64,000 nt of DNA, taken from the NCBI RefSeq assembly GCF_036323735.1, contig NC_086032.1, positions 53,966,599 through 54,030,598 of the forward strand. Direction: 5' to 3'. A program made the position numbers and the translations under genes. The DNA is from Rattus norvegicus. Lineage: Eukaryota > Chordata > Mammalia > Rodentia > Muridae. Shown here in pieces: positions 34,631 to 46,235 of this stretch. Numbering within the stretch: position 1 is the first letter of the stretch; each line of letters opens with the position of its first letter. Under the pieces are notes generated by a model that worked only from the letters and a program-made list of their open reading frames with translations, was not told the origin of the DNA and made no database searches.

Positions 34631-35390
34631 CCGCTTTTTTTTTTTTTTATTCAAGTATCAACACAATCTCAGGGTTTACAGTATGATCAAATATTGTGCA
34701 ACATTTTTACATGTAAATCTATTTACATAGTGCCAATATGTGATGTGCTTGCTCTAAAGCTAAGGCTGTAATGTGGGCATATGAACATTTTTCCTGCTTC
34801 TTTTGGAGCTTTCTCCTGTAGTTAAAACAACATGAAAGAAATCAAGAAGCATTCTTTTATGAGATAATTCTCAAACATTATATAGTCCTCAGAGATTGTA
34901 AGGAAGAGTCATATTAAATGTAGAAAGATTTCTTTAATAGTATATATTAATGTGATGATAAACTTTTAAGCTAATAACTCACAGAGGACAATTTAATAAT
35001 TAAGTATATGACTGAATTCTTATTCTTATAGACTTTTTCACATATACATTTTATTTCAGTATTTTTCTGGCAAACTTAGAGTAAAATGTGCATTCAACTC
35101 AACAGTAATTTCATGTTGTAAAATTTCTTTCAATAGACCAATTCACTTATCTTTTCTGTGCCATTTATTTCAGCTGAATAAATACCGTACCTTTTTTTCT
35201 CTACTGTGAGTGAATAACGAAGACAGAATATGCCTTTATAAATTTTGCATTTTTAACAGAATAAATGTTCTTTTAACTGAAAAAAGGTTAACAAATCTAA
35301 TTTTAAATTACTAGGTGTATTCTATATTCTTTAGAGAAAGGGAATAAATGATAATTGGTTATATAAAGACAATTATTACTTTGTTTCGAA
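34631..35390. other. AT-rich DNA, nothing recognised
   Basis: Includes a T-run at about 34636-34648. Confidence 0.5.
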
Positions 35391-35521
35391 GACAGTTTCC
35401 CATTGTTTAGTTCTGATTGATGAGTGGCCTAAGAGATGGGTATAGATCAGGCTGACCTCAATCGCTGAGAAACTCCTATGCCTCTGCCCCTAGATTGCTG
35501 GAGTTAGTGATGAGCACAACG
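35391..35521 (-). mobile_element. B1 SINE, - strand, diverged
   Basis: The complement of B1 is seen in order: tttcgaagacagtttcccat, 'atcaggctgacctcaatcgc', 'tatgcctctgcccctagatt', 'gctggagttagtgatgagca'. Confidence 0.8.
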
Positions 35522-35645
35522 CTAGCAGGGTGTGATGGTGCATGCCTTAATCCTGGCACTCCTTTCAGATAACAGAGGGAGCATCTTCTCTGAGATCAAG
35601 CTAGCCTGCTTTATAGAAAGAGCTCCAAGACAGCCAAAGCTAAAA
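35522..35645 (+). mobile_element. B1 SINE, + strand, diverged
   Basis: gtgtgatggtgcatgcctta, 'gagatcaagctagcctgctt' and 'gctccaagacagccaaagct' follow B1 order. It abuts the - strand B1, forming a head-to-head inverted pair. Confidence 0.8.
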
Positions 35646-38130
35646 GGAAATATATTTTGATATGCACCATAACCTCTGGATATTTTTACATTCATTTTGT
35701 ATATTTGTTATCCATAATTACTTAATTTTGTTTAGAGTTCTTTTTGAGAATTAAAATTAAAAACTCTAATATACTCTATTTTAGAAAATATCATTTATAG
35801 GAATTTTAAAACTAGAGCACCATATATTAATGAAGTGAAATATAATGCAAATACTGAAATTATTATATACTACCATATTTAATAGCAAAATTTTCACAAT
35901 TTTAATATATACTAACATATTAAACAATATATTTGCCAAATAACAAATTAATTATTTACATATATTATATGTTATATTAGATATTAATAATATATATCAG
36001 AAAAACAAATTTGTGATAATTTAAATAGTTTTTTGTTTGGAAGGCAAATTCTAAACTCTGTGCTACCAAATTTATATACTGGTATTTTGTTCCTTTTTTA
36101 TATATGTCATATGATTATACAAACTAAAAGAGCAAAGAAAATCAAACATCTCATTAGATTTTTAAAGAAATATACCAAAATATAAGTTAATATTAAACAA
36201 CTTAAAACTCCCACACCTATAACCGGTTCTTTTCAAGGTTTAAAATTTTTCTTATTTATTGGACCTCATGGTCCGAATCTTCTTTCTTTTTTTGCTTTGA
36301 AAATTTCATACATGTACAAAATATGTCTTGGCCATAGCCATTCAAAACTTCTTCCTTTCAACATTCCAGGTTCTATATTCAAATATATCTACCTCTATAA
36401 ATCCATTAATTCTATTCTTTTTCTTTCATAATTTTCTTAGTACTGTTAGTGATGTCAGTGTGTGAAAAAGGTGTTAGCCATCCAATAGAGAATGGCCACT
36501 GTTCCACTGACCACCTCCACCCGAAAGAAGTGATGTCATAACCTTCAAAAGCTATCAAGAAATCATTAAAGGAAATGTTCTCAAATGTGATCTATTTTTC
36601 CACCAATATTGTGAACATGTATATATTCTGTTCCCTTGTAACAAATTTTGTGAATTTCTGCAGAGAAAATACAAATTAGCTCTTTTCAATTCCAACATAA
36701 AGTTTCAGGTTTATTAGACAGTCAATTGCATTCTCATCAAAGACAAAATTATTCAGCAACTTTTAAAAAATCTTCTTTCTGCATTGATAGCTGGTTGTTT
36801 AGTCTTAGAATGTCTAAGACATATTTGTTTGTGCTCTGGGACTTCTGTTTGACAAATATGCTTTGGTTCTGCAGCCACATAAATTTGTAAGCATTCTTAG
36901 TTCCTTAGGTATCATACTGCCTCTTCATTTTGGCTCAGTGTTAAAACATAAATCATTTTTATGTTTCCTTGTATGTTTTAAAACGTACCCCAGTTTATAA
37001 GAAACTATTATAAGGAAGTCTAAAATTAAAGAACATTAAAAAAAAAAGGGAAAGTGTGAAAAACTCCTTGTTTTTTTATCCTGGGTTTCAGTACAGTGTA
37101 GGAAAGTAAGTGTTTATCTTGCTTACCTTTCATTATTTTGAGTGACTGTGCTCTCAGAACAATCATATGGAGAAAGAAAGACAAGCATTTCACTCAGAAA
37201 TCAGAAGGAATTATGGGTGGAAACATACTAAATATGTGATTTGGTTAGACTATAAACTAGTGTGGAGCATGATCAATGACTAAAGGAACGAGAAGCCACG
37301 AAGATTCAAGTCAGGGTGTTTCCTATGTTTTATTCAAGGGTGTGAAGAACTAAATAGACAGGGAGCTGGAACATCAGGAAAGCACCAGAAAGCTGATGGG
37401 TAACTAGAAATATCAGCATCTCAGAGAAGTTTGCAAACTTTCTCTCTAACATGTACCCTGAATCCTTTAGAGGGAAAAATGCTTTAAAACCTGATGAAGA
37501 AAATAGTCCATCACTTTTAAGAGGTTCTCTACTTTCACAAAAACAGAGAAACAAATGTCAGAAAGTTTTCACCAAAATGTGACTCTGCAAGAATAAAATA
37601 AAAGATACAGATATAGAAAAGATGAAAAAGGAATTAAGAACAGGTCCATTTTTATTTGTATTCCCTGAGGAAAGCAAATGGAGAGTGTTTTATTGTGAGC
37701 ATGCTGTTATAAAATTTCTGTGATAAATATTTCATTTAGGTACAAGAGTTTTGGTCTTAGAGATGGATTTTTTAATAGCACTATAAATAATTTTCTTTAA
37801 AATTCATCTTGAGACATTTATGAGTTTTCTTATTTAATGTCTAGTATTTCTACCCTTAAATTCTAAATTTTTTTTAGAGTTTTACCTTGATAAAGGTATT
37901 TTAATGGTTCTAGTTTGATGGAATTATTGTTCAATATAGGTACAAGGTTTATAAAAATACAAAATACTGTGAATTATTTCTGCTTTTAAGAAATATACTT
38001 AATTACTAGGTTTTAAAATTCAAAGAGTTAGGAAGTTAAATAAATACATTTTCTTTCTTGAAGAGGATGTTTCTGCTGTTTATTTTCCAAAATTCTTCAG
38101 AAATCTAAACTATAATTTCTTTGTATTTAA
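35646..38130. other. AT-rich DNA, no gene recognised
   Basis: Long AT-rich stretch. The open frame complementary to 37330-37554 has no recognisable domain. Confidence 0.5.
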
Positions 38131-38138
38131 AAGCACTG

Positions 38139-38202
38139 CACACACACACACACAGACACACACACACACTCACACATATATTTTATATAATATATATATA
38201 TT
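38139..38202. repeat. (CA)n followed by (TA)n
   Basis: Imperfect CA repeat to about 38176, then TA-rich to 38202. Confidence 0.9.
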
Positions 38203-39329
38203 CATGTGTATATTTGTGTACACCTGCCTGGCTACATCAACGTTATCTAAGGCATCTAGGCTTACTTAAGAAACAAACTGTGGGACCCAGCAGCATTCAA
38301 AGCATTCCTTTGAAGAAAGTAAAAAGATACTGAAAGTGAAAGCTTGTATTTAAGCACTTATATTGAACTAAAATTTTCACCAGGAAAAAAATGTCATTAC
38401 ATTACATTGAACTATATCAATGTTATGGATAGAGAGGTGTTAGAAACACTGCTTTTCTGTGGTGTAAAGAAGCCACTATGGTAGAGGTTATAGAGAACTG
38501 TCTGGAGCCATAACAGGACCAGCTAATAACTAGCAGGTGATCATCCTGAGATGACTAGCCTCGGATTATTATATAGTCTGCTACTGGTTTGCCTTTATTA
38601 AGCAAAGCTGTAAGGGATTCATCTTGGGAAAGATTCCTGCTATTAAAATGCTGTTCCTGTTGTTATTATTAGAAATAGATAACAATCATTCAGTGATAGC
38701 ACACGCCTTTGGAGCATATCTTGGCAGACCTACAAAGTTGTACTGTCTTGTAGTGATGCTATGCAGACAAATAGATGACTTCTGAAGTCTTAATGATGAT
38801 CCTATAAGAATTCCTAAAATTATATCAATGATTATTAAGTTCATTTATAGTGGGACTGCTATTAAGTCTTTTTCTGATAGTTAAAACTGCAGTGAGAACT
38901 CTGCCAGTCTCCGAGACATCACCAGTTAATTGCTCTTAGATAGTAACCAGACTTTCTCCTACTCAGAACACATTCCAAGAGGTTATAAAACAATTATCAA
39001 GGGTCTTAAAAAGAGAACAAACGGTTTATTACAGGTGCAGGACAAAGGATAAGATTAACTCAGTTTATCTATACATAACTTCACTAACAACTTAACTATG
39101 TTTTGAGACCTTCAGTGAACCTGTAGAGCTGACACTGGTAATGAATGTTTAGCCAGATAATTACTCCTGATAGATATTCATGTAAACATTCTCAGTTTTA
39201 AACTTTCATTTCAGTTTATGCCTTGATCTTACATATGAACTTGTGATGAACTTTGTAACACGTGACCATGTATTCTGAAAGATGTTTAAGTGTGGAGGAC
39301 AAAGAGAAGACACAGGAAAAGGCAGATAC
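38203..39329. other. Possible old retroviral or LTR sequence, unresolved
   Basis: More balanced composition from about 38470, with a run of sequence that continues into the tandem-repeat block at 39330 and ends near an AATAAA at 39700-39705. I recognise no retroviral protein motif. Confidence 0.3.
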
Positions 39330-39440
39330 AGAAGGACTGAGCTGGAGAGGGACTGAGCTGAAGAGTCAGATTTGAGCTAAGTAGAACTGAGCTAAGAAGA
39401 ACTGAGCTAAGTAGAACTGAGCTAGATCTGGGCTGAGAAG
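39330..39440 (+). repeat. Degenerate 15-bp tandem repeat
   Basis: Units of gagctaagtagaact (39374-39388, 39389-39403, 39404-39418) with one substitution, flanked by looser gagctg/gagctag copies on both sides. Confidence 0.85.
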
Positions 39441-39777
39441 AAATGCAGAGAGGAATATCTTAGAGACTATAGGTAACATAAGAGAGCAATGTGCAGAATG
39501 CAGAGGAAAAAAGGAAAAAAGTAGAAGCTGGTGAGAACAGAAGGAGCAGGCAGGTTTCTCCATAACGTGGGGCAGAACAGGTCATTTCTTAATAGCAAGG
39601 CAGGCTTAGTCTTATTAAAAGGAACAAGCCTTTTCTCTTATAAACTTGGGTTTAATTCATTTAGTATTAAAAAGGTAGAAGCTATTTCTTTCTCTATATA
39701 ATAAAGATTGGAGCTCATCTTTCATCCAGAATGAGTGAGTTCTTTCTGCACTGCTGCTTGGTCTTTTGCTCCATATG
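39441..39777 (+). other. LTR-like 3' region with TATA-like and poly(A) signals
   Basis: tctatata (39693-39700) runs into AATAAA (39700-39705), a layout seen in some retroviral LTRs but not diagnostic. It ends where the solo LTR begins. Confidence 0.3.
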
Positions 39778-39783
39778 CATATG
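39778..39783. repeat. Left 6-bp target-site duplication of the solo LTR
   Basis: catatg, identical to 40146-40151. A second catatg lies immediately left (39772-39777). Confidence 0.85.
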
Positions 39784-40145
39784 TGCCCCTGCCAGCGGGG
39801 GACTCAGTTATTCGTAGGGGTCGAGGGGGATCCAAACCTGCGGGAGAACCGGCTAGTAAGAGGAGCAAGACCAAGCAGTGTCCTTGTCAAGGTCTGTTTA
39901 TTGAGAGGAGTGTACAGCATTTAAAGCTCTGAAGCAGGAACTGAAGCTTAGGGCGGGGTAGTACTGGGAAGTGCCCGAGGACATAAGGTGTATCACCAAA
40001 CCTCAAGATATTCTCCTTAGACAATGAGGCAACAGTCTTCTGGGTACATGTTCCTTCTTTGAAAAGGCAAAGCCCTTCTCAGGAATCTGCTCAGGGCAGG
40101 GCTCTAGCTTTGCCCAGTCCAGCAGTCCAGTCCCGATCCCCAACA
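39784..40145 (-). mobile_element. Solo LTR of an endogenous retrovirus (class II/ERVK-like), - strand
   Basis: On the - strand the 362-bp unit starts TGTTGGGGAT and ends GGGGCA, the TG...CA ends of retroviral LTRs. In LTR orientation a TATA-like tttaaa (+ 39920-39925) is followed by AATAAA (+ 39897-39902), and a terminal segment of about 110 bases would be R-U5. Flanking 6-bp duplications (catatg) match the class II integration footprint. No internal viral sequence or second LTR lies nearby, so homologous recombination between two LTRs most likely removed the provirus. No viral gene remains. Confidence 0.88.
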
Positions 40146-40151
40146 CATATG
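40146..40151. repeat. Right 6-bp target-site duplication of the solo LTR
   Basis: catatg, directly after ...ccccaaca. Confidence 0.85.
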
Positions 40152-40196
40152 TAAGTATGGATGTCTGTGTAAGTATGTAATTGTGAGAATGTATGC

Positions 40197-40222
40197 ATGT
40201 GTGTGTGTGTGTGTGTGTGTGT
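40197..40222. repeat. (TG)n microsatellite
   Basis: 13 TG units. Confidence 0.92.
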
Positions 40223-41059
40223 AAGAATGTAATTGTGAGAATACATGTAAGCTGGGCCTAGCTGAATTTGAGTGGAAATGTATCAATGCATATTTATTGA
40301 ATCCGTGTGTGAAATTATATGTTTATGCATATTTGGTTATGTAAAAGTTTTTCCTTCTGCCAGCGCTATTCACTTCTCTTGGTTCAATAGAAGTTTATTG
40401 CTCCAAACTTCTCCCTAGTCTGACAAGGAAGAAGCCTAGGGACAAAAGGAAAAAGGCTCCAGCAATTAGTCCTCTACTTGATCTCCAGCTGTTTTAGTAT
40501 GAGGTGCTAAATGCCTGAGACTATAGCTTCTGGCCTCAGAGGAACACAGAAGGCAGGTCAGTTACAGTCGCAGAGCATAGTGACTTAGATATAGATAAGT
40601 AAATCAGCTACAGTAACATATTAACTTAGACTTAGATAAGTAAACTTATTATTATACAGCAACCCTAAGTATCTCGTAAGACAAGTCTTACCCTCCACCG
40701 AAGCTCTTCCCCCTCCGCTGCCTCAAGAAGAACCAACATTAGAAAGAAGACCTCCTTCAGGCTGGCCCCCAGCAGAGAACCCTGGTTGAGGGCAAGATGT
40801 TTAACCCCTTTCAACTGGATAAGCTCAAGAGAAACCTAAGGTGAAAGAGGCATCAAAGGGCACAATTAAATATTATATCCCTTACTTCCAGGCAAACTCT
40901 TGCAACACACAAGACAGAGATTACAGGTAGTCTCCATGGAAAGTGGTTGAGAATCATTGAAGACAAACTCTTCCAAACATGTAGCAGCCTGAGCTCCCTT
41001 TTGACCTGTTACTGTCCAGGTGGTGAAACCAGGAGAATGGCCCACTCACAAACAAGCTG
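40223..41059. other. Intergenic DNA, unrecognised
   Basis: A partly duplicated phrase (acttagatatagataagtaa at about 40583 and acttagacttagataagtaa at about 40624) suggests a short local duplication. No gene seen. Confidence 0.45.
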
Positions 41060-42195
41060 GTATATATAGGATTCTAGCCCTCTGTTGGATGTAGGATATA
41101 CACAAAGAACTCAAGAAGTTAGAATCCAGACAACCAAATAATCCTATTAAATAATGGGAAACAGAGTTAAACAGAGAATTCTCAACTAAGGAAACTAAAT
41201 GATCAACACCCTTAGTCATCAAGGAAGTGCATATCAAAACAAGTCTGAGATTCCACCTCACACAAGACAGAATGGCTAAGATCAAAAATTCAGTTGACAG
41301 CAGATGCTCTTCCACTTCTGTTGAAAGTGAAAGCTGGTACAACCACTCTGGAAATCAGACTGGCAGTTCCTATGACACTTGGATATATACTACCTGAGGA
41401 CACAGTTATAACACTCCTGGGAATATACCCAAAAGATGCTCCAACATATAACAAGGACACATGTCCCACTATGTTCATAGCAGCCATATGAATAATGGCC
41501 AGAAACTGGAAACAACACAGATGTTCCTTAACTGAGAAATGAATACAGAAAATGTGGTATATTTATTCAATGGAATACTACTCAGCTATTAAAAACAATG
41601 AGTTCATGAAATTTGCAGGCAAATGGATCTAGAAGATATCATCATGAGTGGGGTAACTCAGTCACAAAGATCTTGGAATACTCACAATGCAGATACCAAG
41701 AAGTGCAAGCAGACTGGAGCCTGATATAGTGATCTCCAGCGAGTTTCTGCCATAGTCTGACAAATACAGAGGCCATTGGACTGAGAATAGGGTACCCAAT
41801 GAAGGAGTTAGAGAAAGGACTGAAGGAGAGGAAGGGTTTGCAACACCATAAGAAGACCAACTATATCTACCAATCATACTCTTCAGAACTCCCAGGGACT
41901 AAACCAACATCCAAAGAGTACACAGAGATGGACCTATGAGTCCAGCCACATATGTAGCAAAGGATGGCCTTATCGAGCATCAGTGGGAGGAGAGGCCTTT
42001 GGTCCTACCAAGGCTGGATGCCCCAGTATAGGGGAATGTCAGGGCAGAGAGGTGGGAGTGAGGGAGTGGGTGGATGGGGGTGCATCCTCATTGAAGCAGG
42101 GGGAGAAAACCGGTTTCTGGAGGGGAAACTGGGAAAGGGGATAACATTTGAAAGGTAAATTTAAAAAAAAAAAAGTAAAAAAATGTCAAACACAC
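41060..42195 (+). mobile_element. 5'-truncated L1 with a tiny 5' inversion
   Basis: From 41096 (tatacacaaagaactcaaga) the sequence is sense L1: ORF2 C terminus, 3' UTR, and an A-rich, CA-interrupted tail after 42160. The 36 bases just before (41060-41095, gattctagccctctgttgga region) are antisense and correspond to the L1 sequence immediately upstream of the sense start, as judged against 49130-49170. ORF2 is heavily broken. Confidence 0.88.
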
Positions 42196-42261
42196 ACACA
42201 CACAAAACAAACAAACAAAAAACAAAAAAACAGAAAAAAGCAAAATAAAAAAAATAATAGA

Positions 42262-43120
42262 GGTTAGTAAAGGGTGGGAGGGACTTGGGAGGAAGAGAGG
42301 AGTGGGAGGGGAAAAAGAGGGGCAGAATCAGGTATATGATGAGATGGAGGAGATGCTCAGAGGATCAGGAAAGTGAACATAGGTGTGTAGCAATGGGGGT
42401 TGGAGGATTGGGGGTAGCAACAAGAAAGTTCCAGATGTCAGGAAAGCAAGAACCTCCCAGGACACCACAGGGATGACATTAGCTGAAAATATCTCACAAA
42501 GGGGAGAGAGAACCTGTGGAGACCATATCCAGAAGTTAAGCGTGACACTTGGTTTGAGGGATGGGACCATCCACCCACCTCCAAAATTTTAACCCAGAAT
42601 TGCTCCCGTCTAAAGGAAATACAGGGACAAAGGATGGAGCAGAGACTGAAAGAAAGGCCATCCAGAAATTGCCCAATTGGGGATCCATCTCACATGCAGA
42701 CACCCAGACAGTATTGCTGATGCCAAGAAGTACTTGCTGACAGGAGCCTAATATACCGGTTCCTGGGAGGCTTTGCCGGTTCCTGACTAATACAGATGCG
42801 AATGCTTAAAGCCAACTATTTGACTGATCACAGAGACTTCAATGATGGAGTTAGGGGAAGGACTAAAGGAGTTGAAGGCCCCTATCTGACATCAATGACA
42901 CAGGAGGCCCTTGGTCCTGTGAAGGCTTGATGCCAGTGTAGAGGAATGCTAGGGCCACCAATGAGGCCAGAGTCAATGGGTGGTGGGTAAGGGAGCACCC
43001 TCATAGAAGCAGGGCAAGGGGAGATGGAATAGGGTTTTTGCAGAGGGCAAATCTAGAAAGGAGATAACATTTGAAATGTAAATAACTAAAATATCCAATT
43101 TAAAAAATTCAAAAAAAAAG
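42262..43120 (+). mobile_element. Old (Lx-type) L1 3' UTR, + strand
   Basis: Blocks gatgacattagctgaaaat, 'aacctgtggagaccatatcc', 'aaggaaatacagggacaaag', 'ctgacaggagcctaatatac' and terminal aacatttgaaatgtaaataa show an L1 3' UTR of an older subfamily than the upstream copy. It lies in tandem, same orientation, just after that copy's tail. Confidence 0.85.
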
Positions 43121-43271
43121 TTTGTAAATTTTAGAGTTAGGTGGATAAGAATTTAAGAAACAGAATTGTTTCTACCCCTAGAAAAGATCATCTGAAGTAA
43201 GTGATTTCTTGAAATTGACTCAGTTATGGAGAGGCAGTTTCCTTATATCATATATAACTAGGATGAATCTT

Positions 43272-43396
43272 GTCTTTTGAGGCAGGGTTGTACTTCTTAG
43301 GTCAGCCTGGCCTCAAGTTCTGCATGTAGCATAGGTTAGACTCAGAAATACTACCTCAGCCTCCCAATGCTGGAATGCTACCTTGTGCTACTTGCC
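43272..43396 (-). mobile_element. B1 SINE, - strand, diverged
   Basis: Complement of B1 in order: ttttgaggcagggttgtact, 'ggtcagcctggcctcaagtt', 'cctcagcctcccaatgctgg'. Confidence 0.85.
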
Positions 43397-44046
43397 TAAG
43401 TAAAAAATATTTTACAGGTCTCAGTTGATGGAAAGAAGAATATCGTGTGAACCATTAATAGATTAAATGTGATGTGAAGATAGAGAGATTCATATAGAAT
43501 ATATGTCCTACATAAAGATGTCATATTAATTAAGCAACTCTAGTAAAAGATAATTTATTTCAATAATGTCCTTCCTACCATCTTACTTTTTCTCTGCAAC
43601 AATTAATATTAACTAGCTACTATATGTTGATTATTTTAAAAGTATATTAATCTGATATTCTTTATATCACCTGAAAGAGTTTGTGCCTATTGCTAGTGAT
43701 GCTATTGATATTTTAAAGTAAATATTTGAAGTTTCCACAAATGACTAACCAACATAAAAATCAATGCGTCACATTTGATTCAAGCCACTTTTTAATGGCT
43801 TCATATTTCTAGATATCTTACTGACAGTTGAATTATCTAGGGGAAATAAATGATAAATATGATATTTGTCTATAACTAGCCAATCTTGCTCTTTCAAGCT
43901 TTCATATTCAAAATTATTTATCTATTATTTCAATGTATAATACTATAAAAGCCTAAACTTTTTATATGTGAAAAAAGCAATTCTATCTAGTTTATAAATG
44001 AAATAGGAACTTGAAATTTTATGGAGGAATGATGACTATGAATTGT
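43397..44046. other. AT-rich DNA, nothing recognised
   Basis: No feature supported. Confidence 0.5.
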
Positions 44047-44565
44047 AAAAGTAACTTTTATTCACCAGATATAATTGTCATCTTGGAGACTCTCTGCCGT
44101 ATAAGATCACACTTTCTAGTTCTTTCTGAATTCTAGTTGACTGGTTCAACTCAGCAGTTCTGGCTCAATACTTATCTCCATCCTGACTGTGGCAAACTGG
44201 CTTCTCTTGGCTTCTTACAGAATGTTTCTGTTTGGAAAAACTGCCCTGAATTCCAGAAACTGAGCTGCACTGACTTCACTGACTGTGCAAAATGTATGGA
44301 ACTGCACAACCTCAACTGAACTCAACAGCGTTTTCAACTGAACTGTACTAACTGAACTCCATTTCATTGACTGAACTCAACCAAACTGCACTCATTGAAC
44401 TGCCCTCCACCCCTGACTCTGTGATACTCTTGAGTAGCCTTTCTTTCCTGAGAGTTCACATGAGACTTGGGTTTATCCTATCTCTGACTCATTCTGTCAA
44501 ATATTTCTTTGATTTGGCCCTTTGTTTGCCACTCTATTAGACATCAATTTTGAAAATGGTCACAA
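44047..44565 (+). repeat. LTR-like rodent repeat, copy 2
   Basis: Same start (aaaagtaacttttatt) and blocks as copy 1 (ctttctgaattctagttgac, 'gttcaactcagcagttctgg'), but with an internal degenerate tandem of aactgaact-like units at about 44255-44400 where copy 1 has other sequence. Confidence 0.6.
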
Positions 44566-45654
44566 ATGATTATATAATTTCCTAATATAGCATAAATAAG
44601 GGAGCTACTTTAATTTCTTCTGGGAAAAGTTTGTATTCAAACTTATCACTCACTATTACACTATTATTATCACTACATTACACTATTATAAACCTGGGGA
44701 ACAAACTTATTTTACAAGGGATTTATTGTTGCTATTTTAAATAAGAACACAATGTCTGCCATCTTGAGTCCATTGTTTTCCTATTTCCTGCCTTTGGGCA
44801 TCTTCTTCATTTTCTACTATCTACCTACTAACAGCTTTTTAGGAAACTCCTACTTCATATTTTAGCTTTACAAGTTTGTTTATTACATGGGTGAATGCCT
44901 AATCCTGCTTTGCTAAATGTGCTAGTCCAGAATATCTTCATGAAAGCAAAATTGGTTAAAAAATGTACAAAATAGATAATGAAGTTGCTTTAAAAATAAT
45001 CATGCAAAAGAAGTCAGTCTGAACTCAAGAATCCTCAAAAAAGAGACATCAACTTTATATTGTGAGGTCCAAACAGATCCCTTTGTCTGGGACCCCTTGA
45101 GTGAGACTCACAAAGGTGGTAATTGATGCAAAAGCACCCCTTTTGGAGAGGGGTGACCCTGAGCAGACTAACGGGGTTATATACCTTGCATACAATTGGG
45201 GAAGAATTCAAACAATTGGGGCAGAATTTGCACAATGGTAACTAGGCAGGGTACTATTGGTGGGGCAAAGTGGCCTCCAAACTGACCTGTGGTCAGTAGA
45301 CCTTTCTGTGACTTTCAAAGGGGGTCTGATGGGGAGTTATAGTTTGCTTTGTTCAACATTTTGGCTTGTAGCTGTTCCAGGAGCTGAACTAGCTCTACTC
45401 CTCCTGGAAGGGAGGAGTCTTTCTGTGCTCAGAGGTTTTTGGTGGAATTTTTCCACTGGCCTCAGATTGACCCCAACTCTGGATCTTCAATTTTATTTTG
45501 ATGAGAAAATTAAACATAAAATATTTTTCCATGAAAATTGTCTACAGTTCAATTTTTTTTTTTTTTTTTTTTTTATAAACACGGTAAGGAAAGGATTTCT
45601 GGATCCAGCAACATGGATACTCCAACAAGGGATTACATCATAAACTATGATCAG
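44566..45654. other. Intergenic DNA with a T22 run
   Basis: A T-run at 45553-45574 may be the tail of a - strand retroposed sequence to its right, but I cannot identify one. The open frame 45257-45643 ends in this T-run and shows no domain. Confidence 0.4.
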
Positions 45655-46235
45655 GCTAAAATGTAGACACTCCACACACCTTTAATCCCTCTGACTGAAA
45701 TACAGACACATCCATAGTACATACCTTTAATCTCAAACAAAAGATGCCTAATTGAAGGTCAGACAAAACGAAGAATCAGAGAAAGATTTGACAAAATGAG
45801 TCAGAAATAGACTACCCCATCTGTCACTAGGACAGATAGAGAAGTGTGGCTTCTTAAAGAGCAGTGAGGGAGAGATTGTGATTTGAGTTCAATGCAATGG
45901 AATTCAGTTTAAGTGAGTACAGTTAACTCTGGCGAAGTTCAGTTTAGTGCAGTTTAATTGAGTGCAGTTGATCTCAGTTTAGAGGAGAACAATCCAGTTC
46001 AGAGCAATTCAGTTTGTGTAGTTCAGAGACAGTTTTTTCAAGCAGAATAATTCGAGAAGAATCTTAGCGAAACCAGTTTGAATCAGTTAGCTTTGAGAGG
46101 ACCAGGAGCTAAAAGGGCTGAGTTGAAACATCCGCACAGAATTCAGAGAGAGCTAGAAAGAGTGAGTTTTTTCAGCATTAAGTCACTGAGGCTAAACTAA
46201 TCTAGGCCTAGGTTAGCAGGTTGGTGCTGGAAGCT
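45655..46235 (-). repeat. LTR-like rodent repeat, copy 3, - strand
   Basis: Read on the - strand it gives tctagctctctctgaattct, a run of actgaact-like units (+ 45880-46020) and the terminal 'agagggattaaaggtgtgtg', paralleling copies 1 and 2. Confidence 0.6.

Noticed and set aside
39230..40145. Intact provirus between two LTRs
   Set aside because: Only one LTR with TG...CA ends is visible and no gag, pol or env motif lies on either side.
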